A DNA stretch of 37,219 nucleotides from a virus, in IMG/VR virus record IMGVR_UViG_3300047376_000451, positions 1-37,219 of that record. The stretch is one strand, 5' to 3'. Under the pieces are notes generated by a model. The model had not been told where the DNA came from. It ran no database searches and saw only the letters and a list, made by a program, of their open reading frames with translations. This document shows, one piece after another, positions 29,992-37,219 of this stretch (position 1 is its first letter; every line of letters begins with the position of its first letter). Made by a program: the position numbers and the translations under genes.

Positions 29992-30234
29992 CTATTTTTG
30001 CTTTTTTTCAATAGTCGCGTTGTCAACCATGGCACGCAGGGATCTCTGAACCAGATCAACCCCGCGCAGTTTCATATAGATGGCCTCTCGGCCTTCTGCA
30101 TCGCCGGTGCCAGTCGCCTTAAACTCGCCCCAGCAATCCTGCTCAATCTCGGCGAAAAACCTCACCAGATCAGTGTCTTTCAGCAATCGGTCGGCGGCAT
30201 TGCCATCATCGATTATTTGCTGCTTAGTCTTCAC
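29992..30234 (-). CDS. Small portal-scaffold spacer protein
   Basis: An 80-residue helical protein starting MKTKQQIIDDGNAADRLL with a central WGEFKATGTGDAEGREAIYMKLRG segment. A gene of this size and type is usual between portal and scaffold in P22-like marine phages; it may help procapsid assembly. It overlaps the end of the portal gene by 11 bases. Confidence 0.65.
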   Translation of the reverse strand: MKTKQQIIDDGNAADRLLKDTDLVRFFAEIEQDCWGEFKATGTGDAEGREAIYMKLRGVDLVQRSLRAMVDNATIEKKQK

Positions 30235-32353
30235 GCGCGCCCTCCTTGATCACGTCTGCCTGCGCCTTGAGAACCTCGCGGTTGATGGCCAGATCGGATC
30301 GGATCTGCTCGACGTTAAGCTGCGCGCCATATTTGGCCTTCATCTCTTCGGCCTTTACAAACAGCTCAGCCTCCAGCTCGTCACGCTTGCGGTCATCCTC
30401 CATCTGCATCTTTTCACGATCAAGCTGCAACTGCGCGGCTTTTTTCTGAATGTCTGCTTGGATATCTTGGATCTGCACTTGTATCAGCATCTCGTTGACG
30501 TCTGGCTTTTCCTGCTTTGGCGGTGGTCTAAACTCTGCAGGGTTGCTCCAGAATTGAGATGTGTCCTTGAAACCGGCCAACTCTGTCATTGATTTCAGCG
30601 TGTTGCTGAGCTTAGTGATGTCGGTTAGCGGATTTTGCGGGCCCATTGTCTTCATAGCATCCTTCTGCATTTCGCCAATTTGGCGAAGCATCATCATGCG
30701 CTCTGTGTCTGTGCCACGGCCCAAAGCAACAGTGATCGACACATCCATCTTACTATCCCACGCCCTTGGGTCTATCGGCACAAATTTATTGAGCAAGCGA
30801 ACCATGCGCGGCGCATCCTGATGCGTGGTGATCAAGTGCAGCACGATCTGATACAAACGCTTCATGCCTGTCTCAGCAAATATGCGCGCGATCAGCTCAA
30901 TGTGTTGCTGTGCGGCGCTCACAGTCGCTGCAACGGCGCTGGCGGTGGTAGACTGCAGAACGTTGGCGTCTAGCCCCTGAGACGCCTTTGAGATGCCTGT
31001 GCGGGCCTCTTTGACCTGATCCATGTATTGCAGAACGGGGAACGCCTCGCGGCCAACAAATGGCATCGAAAGCGGCTGCACCTGACCGGCTTGGCGCTGG
31101 CGGATGATGCTGCCGACCTCTGTATTCATAACATCGTCTAAATTAACCATGCCCTCTGTGACAGCCACGCGGGGGTGTATGGACATGGCCAAGCTATCCA
31201 GCGTGTTACGCATGATGACAGACTTGATCCGCTGGATGTCCATGACGGTGTCCGCCACGCTAATACCGAAGAAATCGTGTGGCTCTGGGTCTGGGCAGAA
31301 CGTGGCGAAGGGCGCCATGTCAATTGGCTCGTTGTTCAGTATCTTGTTGCCGTCGCCCGCCGTGCAGATTTTGCGCAGCTCCGCAATGCCGTCGCCGTCG
31401 TAATCAACGCGGATATAGTTTTCGACGTAAAGAACCTTTTTCATCGCTGGGTCGTTGCGCTCGTTCATCTCGTTCGTTAGCGCAGGGTTTCGCGTGTACC
31501 GCTCGACGTTGGTGTTCATATCATCATAAGCAGATGACATGCTGGAAACGTCGTCGTAATCATATCCCATCGCAACCAGCTCGGAGACGGTCACAATGCG
31601 CCTGTGAGCGACGTAATCCGCTTCTTCGATAGATTTTGCCTCACGCGAAATTAGCAACTCCTCGGGCGGCACAGCCTCCAGCTTAACGCGGCCATCGGGG
31701 CGCGTGTATTCCACACGCACGTCATGCACCATCGGCATCGGCATTTGCATTCCGGTCACTGGGTCGATCATGGGCTCGCCAAACGGCATGGACGCCTGCA
31801 CGGTGATCATCGCATCCGGATCTGCGGCAAGAGCCGCCAGCGCGTTGTCGTCGAGGCCGGTGTAATTGTAGGCGTCAATCGTGGTCTGGTCATCCCACCA
31901 ACACTTTAAAACTCCAACCTTGCGGATAAGCGCATCCTTAAACGCTGAATGCATGGCTAAAAAGCCGTTGTTATCGCGGTTGATGATAAAATTGGCATAG
32001 TCGGTCGCTTGCTCCGCCGCCTGCACGTCTTCGGGCCCCTGCGGCGCGTATTCGACGGTGCGGTCGGTGCCGTGAAAGATCCGCATCAGCGACGGCAGGA
32101 TGGCTTGTACGGTATCGCGCACGTCCATGCTAACCACTTGGCTGCGCCCGTCCTCTTCGTCACCAAACGGTTGCCCGCGATAATATTCGGTGGCCTCCGC
32201 CCTTACGGGCGATATGGTGTTGTCGATGTAGTCGATCGCGTCGTCGATTTCCTTGCCGACAATGCCCTGCAGCTCGTCATCGCTCATTATGTTGGGGTTG
32301 AGCTGCTGCTCCACCTGATTGACCAGATCGTTGATCTCATTTTTCATTTTCAT
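30224..32353 (-). CDS. Portal protein (P22-like)
   Basis: About 709 residues, the length expected for P22 gp1-like portals. Visible are an N-terminal helical region with VRAEATEYYRGQPFGDE then VSMDVRDTVQAILPSLMRIF, a mid part with PEPHDFFGISVADTVMDIQR, IKSVIMRNTLDSL and GISKASQGLD, and a long C-terminal coiled coil (residues ~600-705, Lys/Glu/Gln-rich) that forms the barrel. The start is ATG 32353 or 32347; AAAGG lies upstream of both. It forms the dodecameric ring through which TerL pumps DNA. Confidence 0.93.
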   Translation of the reverse strand: MKMKNEINDLVNQVEQQLNPNIMSDDELQGIVGKEIDDAIDYIDNTISPVRAEATEYYRGQPFGDEEDGRSQVVSMDVRDTVQAILPSLMRIFHGTDRTVEYAPQGPEDVQAAEQATDYANFIINRDNNGFLAMHSAFKDALIRKVGVLKCWWDDQTTIDAYNYTGLDDNALAALAADPDAMITVQASMPFGEPMIDPVTGMQMPMPMVHDVRVEYTRPDGRVKLEAVPPEELLISREAKSIEEADYVAHRRIVTVSELVAMGYDYDDVSSMSSAYDDMNTNVERYTRNPALTNEMNERNDPAMKKVLYVENYIRVDYDGDGIAELRKICTAGDGNKILNNEPIDMAPFATFCPDPEPHDFFGISVADTVMDIQRIKSVIMRNTLDSLAMSIHPRVAVTEGMVNLDDVMNTEVGSIIRQRQAGQVQPLSMPFVGREAFPVLQYMDQVKEARTGISKASQGLDANVLQSTTASAVAATVSAAQQHIELIARIFAETGMKRLYQIVLHLITTHQDAPRMVRLLNKFVPIDPRAWDSKMDVSITVALGRGTDTERMMMLRQIGEMQKDAMKTMGPQNPLTDITKLSNTLKSMTELAGFKDTSQFWSNPAEFRPPPKQEKPDVNEMLIQVQIQDIQADIQKKAAQLQLDREKMQMEDDRKRDELEAELFVKAEEMKAKYGAQLNVEQIRSDLAINREVLKAQADVIKEGARED

Positions 32354-32426
32354 CAACCTTTCGCTGGTCTGACTTTTTCTTTAATGCCGCAATGCACTGC
32401 GCCTTAAAATCTCTAACTTTAGTCAT
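32337..32426 (-). CDS. Tiny basic protein upstream of portal (tentative)
   Basis: A 29-residue frame found by direct reading, MTKVRDFKAQCIAALKKKSD to DENEK, overlapping both the upstream gene end and the portal start. It may be a translation-coupling leader for the portal rather than a functional protein. No ribosome-binding site is evident. Confidence 0.3.
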   Translation of the reverse strand: MTKVRDFKAQCIAALKKKSDQRKVDENEK

Positions 32427-33438
32427 TGTACCCAAGCCTCTTCATTTCTCGCAGCAATATATCATAAGCCTCGTCATATTCAGCTTTCTGGCCACCCTGC
32501 CCGCTCATTGCTCTGGGTGTAAACTCAGGATCGCGCACCATAAATACAAGATCCGGCCTGCCTTCGTTAAATCTAGCATTAGCCTTCATAAATTCATCTA
32601 CGGCCTCGTCTCCGATTTCGGATCTAAACATTTCTTCATCAAACCCAACGCGAGATACTGGTTTAAACCCAGCTTTGCCGTAAAGATTGGTAAGCTCAGT
32701 GTCAAACGCATTCAAAAACACGCCGCCGTCATCTTTAGCTCGCTTCAATGCTTTACCGGCAAAACCTTTCATCTTGGAGTCTTTGCTCTTAACCAGCGAG
32801 ACAATTTCGCCTTCTGGTGAAATTGCATAACCAGCGTCAGCATTCGGGGAAGCCGTCATGCTCATACCTTTATAAGCTTCTGGCTCATAAACGCTAACCT
32901 GAGATCCAAGCGGCCCCTGACTGTCTTGAGCATCAGCCAAAATCCCTTGAAAATATTTTCTACCTTCTGGCGTCTGAGGTATATCAACAAGCTCCGGAGA
33001 TTGACGCGCGTTCCTATATGCCGCCTTTAAGCCAGCACCGCTTCCGACAATGTCCAAAATGCTTAGTGCCGCATTGCCAAGCGCAGCGCCGCGATTTCCC
33101 TGCGCCGCCTGCGTAAAAGCCTCTCCCGCCATCAAGCTTCCAGCAACCATCGGTGTTGCGTTGGCAACGCCGAGCGTTTCTAAAAATGGAAGCTCCGATT
33201 GTGGCCGCGCAAATGGCCTGCCTAAGATCCCTTCGCTGGTGCGGCGCGCCATGTAAGGCGAAAGCCCCGTTCTCTGCAGGCTAGACGTTAGCCCCTGACG
33301 TGCGCGGCCAATAAACCCTTCAGCCGGCGCAGCGGAAAGACGCGCTGGCGGGTTGGTAACGGTTACCTTTCCTGTCACAGCGTCTTGGATGACAACAGAA
33401 CCGTCCGGCTGCGTGTAGTACCTATTCTGCATCTTCAT
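32419..33438 (-). CDS. Virion-associated protein with GNAT-like C-terminal domain
   Basis: A 339-residue protein. The first ~60 residues are a flexible virion-type start (YYTQPDGSVVIQDAVTGKV), residues 60-150 contain Ala/Gly-rich helices, and the C-terminal ~170 residues carry a domain seen in phage polyvalent proteins: SPEGEIVSLVKS, GVFLNAFDTELTNLYGKAGF, then SRVGFDEEMF. That part reads like a degenerate GNAT acetyltransferase. ATG 33438 or 33432 are both possible starts. The target, if any, is unknown; it may be packaged and injected. Confidence 0.6.
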   Translation of the reverse strand: MKMQNRYYTQPDGSVVIQDAVTGKVTVTNPPARLSAAPAEGFIGRARQGLTSSLQRTGLSPYMARRTSEGILGRPFARPQSELPFLETLGVANATPMVAGSLMAGEAFTQAAQGNRGAALGNAALSILDIVGSGAGLKAAYRNARQSPELVDIPQTPEGRKYFQGILADAQDSQGPLGSQVSVYEPEAYKGMSMTASPNADAGYAISPEGEIVSLVKSKDSKMKGFAGKALKRAKDDGGVFLNAFDTELTNLYGKAGFKPVSRVGFDEEMFRSEIGDEAVDEFMKANARFNEGRPDLVFMVRDPEFTPRAMSGQGGQKAEYDEAYDILLREMKRLGYND

Positions 33439-33586
33439 CCCGCTCTTCTGTAACTTTAACGTGATACCCGCCTTCGAATGATCCGTCTTCGACCTTACTG
33501 ATGATTTCTATGTCAAAAGACGGGTTATCCTTAAATAAAGACATTCCAAAATCGTTCATTTTCATTTCATACGTCAACGTAATCAT
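33422..33586 (-). CDS. Small acidic protein
   Basis: A 54-residue gene found by direct reading: MITLTYEMKMNDFGMSLFKD, then an acidic second half ending TEERDEDAE. Its ATG forms an ATGA overlap with the stop of the upstream gene and it overlaps the downstream start, which supports reality. A beta-rich fold is likely; function unknown. Confidence 0.6.
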   Translation of the reverse strand: MITLTYEMKMNDFGMSLFKDNPSFDIEIISKVEDGSFEGGYHVKVTEERDEDAE

Positions 33587-34677
33587 TGAATGCCCCTGTC
33601 TTGAAAATAATTTAATATGTCAGATTGGTTCTGATTTTGCTGTACCATCCCCGCAGCTCCCAGCCCAAATATGGGGATTGACCCGCGCACCATGCCCTTC
33701 ACGACGTCTTGCGGCTTCATGCCCGTCACTGAGCTTGTGCGCTCAATGGCTTCGTTTACAAACTGGATCATCGGCTTTCCGATTTTTCCTGATCCGCCAT
33801 GCCATGCAACCTCTTGAAACCCCATAGGGGTGGTGCGATTTTTATCGGCCAGCTCCACAGCCACTTCTTCAACGGCGCCATATGTATTGGGGGTTGGGAC
33901 GTTCATGCCGTATCCCATTGTCATCATCTGCTCGTCCATGGTGGCTCGGTCAGCGGCGCCTTGAAAATTTGTTGAAAAATTGAACCGCTTTGGGTTGGTT
34001 CTGGGGTTTATCTCTCCGGCAGCCTCAACCTTTTTGGCTTGAGCGGCATTTGTTCCTAAAAACCTGCCGCCAATAGGATATGGAAAGTCAAAAGCTTTTT
34101 CCGGCAGGTTTGCGCCCTGCACCTTTCTGAAATTGTCATATGTGGCCATAAGTAGGTTTGCCGTTGGATCTGCGCCGCCAGTCCATGCCGCCATCGGGTC
34201 AGCGAACATCGCCGTAAACATCTTACGACCCTGCTCTGGGCCATATTCATCGATAAACTCTTTTTCGAGCTGGCCCATAAAATACCAACCTTGCGTCTCG
34301 GGGATATCCAATCCTTTTAGATACGCCTCCTGCAGCCGCTTTTTGCTTTCTGGGTTGTTGTAAATTTCTCTATATTTTTCAATGGTTTCCTGCTTAGCGG
34401 GCAAAACCTGCAGCGTTTGATTTGGCTGCGAAGCGATTGGATAGTTTTGCCTATTGACCGGAAATCTCTCGGAAACATCAAAATATGGGTCATAGTCACC
34501 GGCGTTAACCCGTTTGACCGCAGCATCGCGGGCTTTCTTTACCTGCTTTGCTTCTGGGCCAAGCTCCTTAGCGAGATATTCTTTGCCTTTTTTCTTATCA
34601 AACTTGAGAACAGGCGGCATCACTTCTGGGTATCTGCCGCGCATTGCCGCTCTGATGATATCGTCAAGTATGCTCAT
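33583..34677 (-). CDS. Marine-phage structural-region protein, unknown function
   Basis: A 364-residue protein starting MSILDDIIRAAMRGRYPEV. Conserved-looking parts are residues ~150-200 (QGRKMFTAMFADPMAAWTG) and ~265-300 (TPNTYGAVEEVAVELADKN then GFQEVAWHG). The C-terminus has a Gly-rich hydrophobic stretch (GSIPIFGLGAAGMVQQ) that might contact membrane. I recall similar proteins in marine podovirus genomes but no function. Encoded beside the 339-residue protein, it may be packaged in the head. Confidence 0.6.
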   Translation of the reverse strand: MSILDDIIRAAMRGRYPEVMPPVLKFDKKKGKEYLAKELGPEAKQVKKARDAAVKRVNAGDYDPYFDVSERFPVNRQNYPIASQPNQTLQVLPAKQETIEKYREIYNNPESKKRLQEAYLKGLDIPETQGWYFMGQLEKEFIDEYGPEQGRKMFTAMFADPMAAWTGGADPTANLLMATYDNFRKVQGANLPEKAFDFPYPIGGRFLGTNAAQAKKVEAAGEINPRTNPKRFNFSTNFQGAADRATMDEQMMTMGYGMNVPTPNTYGAVEEVAVELADKNRTTPMGFQEVAWHGGSGKIGKPMIQFVNEAIERTSSVTGMKPQDVVKGMVRGSIPIFGLGAAGMVQQNQNQSDILNYFQDRGIQ

Positions 34678-35129
34678 TTTCTGTTCCTAAAATAATCAAG
34701 CAAACCAGACATAACGCCGGTCATGCCGCCCACTCGGCTGCGCTGATCTCCAAACAATGTTTCTCCAAGAGCGCGCGCGCCAAATTTGGCGGATTGGACG
34801 TAATCTTCCTGCCTCGCCAGCTCCATAGCATCGTCAAACAAACCGCGCGACCGCATGGCAGATTTTTGCGGCGTGGGCATCATAGAAGCCGATTGCGACA
34901 GGGATGCGCCGACACGCGGGCCCACTCCCTCAAATAATTGCGCTGCCACCGCCTGATTGGCGTCAGCGGTGTATGGATCGCCGTAAAGGCGTGAAAACTC
35001 GTCAAGAGCGCGCGCAATCGTAGCGTCGGAGTAAAGAAACCCCTCCGGCCCGTCTTGGCGCATGGCGAAAGCGTTTTTATCGTCGCCAGTTAGCTCTGCG
35101 TATTGCGTTCTAAGCTCCATCGTATTCAT
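34674..35129 (-). CDS. Hypothetical virion-region protein
   Basis: A 151-residue protein starting MNTMELRTQYAELTGDDKNA, mainly helical, ending with a basic DYFRNRK. I place the start at ATG 35129, directly after the upstream stop and behind AGGTGGAAG; the frame is open further upstream but overlaps the basic protein gene. It overlaps the next gene by four bases. Unrecognised. Confidence 0.6.
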   Translation of the reverse strand: MNTMELRTQYAELTGDDKNAFAMRQDGPEGFLYSDATIARALDEFSRLYGDPYTADANQAVAAQLFEGVGPRVGASLSQSASMMPTPQKSAMRSRGLFDDAMELARQEDYVQSAKFGARALGETLFGDQRSRVGGMTGVMSGLLDYFRNRK

Positions 35130-35130
35130 C

Positions 35131-35382
35131 TTAACACTTCCACCTTCTGCGTGCTGCCTTGCCGCGTTCACCCGTCCAGCCGCGTGAGCGGGCGCAGAAC
35201 GACTTTTTACGCGCTTTTTCTGATTTCGTTTTGGGGTTGGGCGCCGGCGCTTTTAACTTGCTGCCGGTGGCCTTGTTGTACTTCGCGCGCCCCTTGGCGG
35301 TCAAACCGCCGCCACGCTTCACCGAAAGCTTCTCGCCGCGCCCAACAGATAGGCTTGGGCCTGATTTGCGCTTGGTCGCCAT
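35131..35382 (-). CDS. Small basic protein (DUF6321-like)
   Basis: An 83-residue, very basic protein. GGGLTAKGRAKYNKATGSKL then KSEKARKKSFCARSRGW matches the DUF6321 pattern recurrent in marine phages. Two Cys (C62 and the C-terminal residue) stand among Lys/Arg. It overlaps its upstream neighbour by one base. Nucleic-acid binding is plausible from charge; no role is established. Confidence 0.7.
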   Translation of the reverse strand: MATKRKSGPSLSVGRGEKLSVKRGGGLTAKGRAKYNKATGSKLKAPAPNPKTKSEKARKKSFCARSRGWTGERGKAARRRWKC

Positions 35383-35741
35383 TACGCCCTCTTCACTGCG
35401 CGTTTTTCTGCAGCCGTGTAGGACGCGCGCTTCTTGCCGGAGCTGGTCGCCTTATTCTTGGCGCGAGATCCGGCTGCCTTCTCGCCGGCGGACAGGCTTT
35501 TGCGCGCTGATTTGGGCAGATAACGGCTTTTCTTCTTTTCGCCCGTATATCCCCAATCCTGCTTGCTCCACTTGGACAAGCTGTTGCCGCTGCTCTTTGA
35601 GCCAGAATAACCGCCGCCGGCTTCCTTGTAATACTTTGTGGCGAGCTGCATAGCACGCGCACTGTGCCCGCCCATCTTCGCCTTGGCTCGCGCCTTTGAC
35701 TTTTCCCATAGCTTCGGGTTGGTCTTCTTCGCCGTCGCCAT
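35382..35741 (-). CDS. Small basic protein (DUF5872-like)
   Basis: A 119-residue Lys/Ser/Ala-rich protein. A helix with ARAMQLATKYYKEAGGGY and the segment SLSKWSKQDWGYTGEKKKSR resembles DUF5872 members, followed by a Lys/Ala-rich, histone-H1-like tail. It is the middle of three adjacent basic proteins. It could bind DNA in the virion or after entry; inferred from charge only. Confidence 0.65.
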   Translation of the reverse strand: MATAKKTNPKLWEKSKARAKAKMGGHSARAMQLATKYYKEAGGGYSGSKSSGNSLSKWSKQDWGYTGEKKKSRYLPKSARKSLSAGEKAAGSRAKNKATSSGKKRASYTAAEKRAVKRA

Positions 35742-35927
35742 CTACGCTCCTTCGCCCCACTGGACGCACTGATAATCCATTGCGCGGTATGCAGGAAACA
35801 TCTGCCGCGCGTATTCGAGCCCGCTCGGTATGGATTGTATGCACTGGCTCTCGCTCTGCATCACGGGGCTGCCAAACGAAAAACAACCGCCATCAACGCT
35901 GCAAAGCAAAAGCAGCGCCGTCCACAT
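35742..35927 (-). CDS. Small cysteine-containing protein with hydrophobic N-terminus
   Basis: A 61-residue protein: MWTALLLLCSVDGGCFSFG is hydrophobic at its start and could be a signal, though it lacks the usual basic residues. Four Cys (9, 15, 28, 54) suggest disulfides or export. Its ATG overlaps the stop of the first gene of the operon (TAATG). It stands apart from the basic proteins on both sides. Confidence 0.55.
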   Translation of the reverse strand: MWTALLLLCSVDGGCFSFGSPVMQSESQCIQSIPSGLEYARQMFPAYRAMDYQCVQWGEGA

Positions 35928-36079
35928 TACTTCTTGCGGGCGGTCATCGTCCGCTTCGTCGTTGTGCCGTACTGCTTCGGCTTCTTCGGCTTCGACTTCT
36001 TTTTCTTTTTCATCGCAGCGGCTGCAGCCTTTTTGCCTGCGGCTGTGTACGGGTACGTTTTCCCATCTACATTTGGCAT
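35927..36079 (-). CDS. Small lysine-rich protein, first gene of the late operon
   Basis: A 50-residue gene found by direct reading: MPNVDGKTYPYTAAGKKAAA followed by a run of Lys/Ala/Pro, ending TTTKRTMTARKK. The ATG at 36079 has GGAG six bases before it; ATG 36091 is an alternative. The N-terminal MPNVDGKxYPYT motif is familiar from small phage proteins. Probably nucleic-acid binding by charge; function unknown. Confidence 0.65.
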   Translation of the reverse strand: MPNVDGKTYPYTAAGKKAAAAAMKKKKKSKPKKPKQYGTTTKRTMTARKK

Positions 36080-36104
36080 AAAAATCTCCATAATAGCTCG
36101 CTAC

Positions 36105-36133
36105 ATAATACCATTAAAACGCCAAAAAGAAAC
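36105..36133 (-). promoter_or_regulatory. Possible late leftward promoter
   Basis: A -10-like TATTAT (36110-36105) stands just before the first late gene, with only a poor -35 (GTTTCT, 17 bases upstream). Since a terminator lies right behind it, some promoter is needed here; a weak -35 suggests dependence on an activator. Confidence 0.3.
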
Positions 36134-36161
36134 CCCGCGCGCTGGGAGGGCGTTCGCGGGG
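36133..36161 (-). terminator. Intrinsic terminator at the map junction (leftward)
   Basis: On the minus strand CCCCGCG, a 15-base loop and CGCGGGG are followed by TTTCTTTTT, the form of a rho-independent terminator. On a circular map it would stop leftward transcripts coming from terL after they cross the rightward gene at 206 and the repeat. The first two bases of the window (GG) are the remains of the same stem in copy A. Confidence 0.6.
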
Positions 36162-36369
36162 TTCAAGTTGCGCGGGCACAGGGAGGAAAACCCGCTTGAG
36201 GTGCAGACGTGGACGTCGAAACCACTCTGAGCAAGACCAAGGTAAACTTTTTTCAAAGAAAATGCAAATAGCTGCATTTAGGGGGGTTGCACCTATGTTA
36301 ACAAAATGTTAACGTCAGGTATAAATCAACAGGGGCTGCGGCCCCGCAACGCTCGGGAGGGCAACATGA
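36160..36369. repeat. Direct repeat copy B
   Basis: Second copy of the 1-210 block, with one inserted G in a G-run, one T-to-C change, three changes in the centre of the CtrA-like box and two just after it. The match stops at the ATGAC of the downstream gene. The distance between copies gives a unit length of about 36,160 bases. Confidence 0.95.
36298..36325 (+). promoter_or_regulatory. Sigma70-like promoter with CtrA-like box (copy B)
   Basis: -35 TTAACA (36298-36303), 16 bases, -10 TATAAA (36320-36325). The box reads GTTAACAAAATGTTAAC (36297-36313). Compared with copy A, both GTTAAC halves and their spacing are unchanged although three central bases differ. Confidence 0.65.
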
Positions 36370-37091
36370 CCAAACTAAAAATCAAATCAATCAACCACGG
36401 CGAAACCAAAGCAGACAAAAACCGCTACTGCGGCCCCGCCGTCATCAGCGCCATCACAGGCATGACCACTGGCGAGGCTGCGCGCCTGATCCGTCACGTC
36501 AGCGGGCGCAAGTCTATCAAAGGCTCTTCTGTCTGGGAGGTGACGCGCTCCCTCGAAATGTGCGGCGTCGACAGCAAGCGCGAAAGCTTCGGCCTCGCGC
36601 TGGGGCGTAGCAAAGGCCCGACGCTGGCGGCGTGGCTCAAGCACACCGTCAAGCAGCGCACCGCCGACCGCGTATTCCTGATCGTCGCGGGCTGGCACTG
36701 GCAGCTTGTGCAAGGCCGCCGCATCGTGTGTGGCATCCTCGGCGATCCCACTTCGATCCGCGACAAGCGCGTCAAGCGCCGCGCACGCGTCGCCGAGGTG
36801 ATCGAGCTGCACTCAATGGGCGCGATCACCAAGGCCATGGCAGCGGCCAAGCCAAAGCGCGCAGCGCAGCCTGCCGACAGCGACCGCGCTAAGGCAAAGC
36901 GTCTGGCCGCCAAGCTCGGCTTCACCATCGAAAGCCAATACGACACATATTTCGACGGCAGCCGCCAATACATGTATTGGATCGACGGCGCAGATAAATA
37001 CGTCGATGAAGGCGTGGTCGAGTATTCGTGCCACTACTCATGGTACGACGTCCTCGACAGCCTGCAGGCCATCGAGGCGCACAAGCCCTAA
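36366..37091 (+). CDS. Papain-like cysteine peptidase-like protein, alternative allele
   Basis: A 241-residue protein starting MTKLKIKSINHGETKADKN. NRYCGPAVISAITG carries candidate nucleophile C22 at a helix start, GWHWQLVQG candidate base H111, and ILGDPTS candidate D127: the same Cys-His-Asp plan as the gene at 206 but with almost no other similarity and ~70 extra residues, including a basic central part (residues 131-200) and a Tyr/Trp-rich C-terminus. Promoter, leader and ribosome-binding site are those of the repeat. It ends in the same CTAA convergent overlap with a TerL C-terminus. Function unknown; amidase or transglutaminase-like activity are alternatives. Confidence 0.6.
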   Translation: MTKLKIKSINHGETKADKNRYCGPAVISAITGMTTGEAARLIRHVSGRKSIKGSSVWEVTRSLEMCGVDSKRESFGLALGRSKGPTLAAWLKHTVKQRTADRVFLIVAGWHWQLVQGRRIVCGILGDPTSIRDKRVKRRARVAEVIELHSMGAITKAMAAAKPKRAAQPADSDRAKAKRLAAKLGFTIESQYDTYFDGSRQYMYWIDGADKYVDEGVVEYSCHYSWYDVLDSLQAIEAHKP

Positions 37092-37219
37092 GCAATCCCC
37101 TGCAGGTTGCGCTTGAGCGCGCCACGCCAACGTGACATCGGCCCGCTCAGGGCCGTTGCCGCGTCTGACGCCATCGTCAGGCACACGGCGTCGGCAAGGT
37201 CAGGCGAGCGCAGGCCGCG
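37088..37219 (-). CDS. terL: Terminase large subunit, diverged allele (C-terminal fragment cut by window edge)
   Basis: The last 43 residues of a TerL, open at the window end. RSPDLADAVCLTMASDAA aligns with SPDRADAVCLSLATDHT of the complete TerL at 712, and the ends (WRGALKRNLQGIA against WGAPLRRGIRGVV) are recognisably related but clearly diverged. This shows the right end of the window comes from a different terminase allele than the left end. Confidence 0.85.
   Translation of the reverse strand, partial: RGLRSPDLADAVCLTMASDAATALSGPMSRWRGALKRNLQGIA

Noticed and set aside
36160-36369. Insertion-sequence or transposon ends as the cause of the direct repeat
   Set aside because: No transposase gene and no terminal inverted repeats; the copies are promoter-leader regions and the map closes on itself there.
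1-37219. Temperate lifestyle or prophage
   Set aside because: No integrase, excisionase, CI-like repressor, att core or tRNA-flanked junction could be found; the small regulators do not by themselves indicate lysogeny.

Overview
This window is almost all of a tailed double-stranded DNA phage genome with P22/SU10-like podovirus architecture. The first ~205 bases recur near-identically at 36160-36369, so the repeating unit is about 36.16 kb. The last ~1.06 kb re-enters the left end of the map as a diverged allele: a different cysteine-peptidase-like gene and a different TerL C-terminus. No integrase, tRNA, rRNA or CRISPR array was seen. The host is inferred to be an alphaproteobacterium, probably marine. 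The reasons are a 3-TM holin of the gene-transfer-agent type, several promoters carrying TTAA-N7-TTAA boxes like those bound by the alphaproteobacterial regulator CtrA, and structural proteins of styles common in marine phages.

Layout, taken as a circle. Nearly all genes run leftward (minus strand). From 36.1 to 12.7 kb lie the virion and lysis genes, in transcription order: small basic proteins, portal-associated proteins, portal, scaffold, SU10-type capsid, adaptor, collagen-like fibre with two assembly-chaperone paralogues, a 2-oxoglutarate/Fe(II) oxygenase, fibre-like repeat proteins, a compact lysis block (coiled-coil membrane proteins, holin, M15 endolysin), a P22 gp10-like tail protein with an inserted cupredoxin-like domain, and three probable ejection proteins. 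From 12.0 to 0.7 kb lie the early, replication and packaging genes: small regulators, a RuvC-like resolvase, a RecE-like exonuclease, an SSB-like protein, a TOPRIM/RepA-type primase-helicase, a nuclease-like protein, TerS and TerL. No DNA or RNA polymerase was recognised, so the host enzymes are presumably used.

Only three complete genes plus one allele copy run rightward: the cysteine-peptidase-like gene at 206 (and its counterpart at 36366), a PD-(D/E)XK nuclease-like gene at 12123, and a small gene at 12515.

The most unusual points are: a dense cluster of nine CCGCAC/GTGCGG elements around an 18-bp perfect palindrome at 3776-3922 (candidate replication origin or operator); repeated CtrA-like boxes at early promoters, whose half-sites stay fixed between the two end copies while the sequence between them changes; a conserved promoter feeding two very different papain-like genes; and a type-1-copper ligand set (His, Cys, His, Met) inside a tail protein. 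Several short genes (53, 58, 30, 54 and 50 aa) were found by direct reading and are included.
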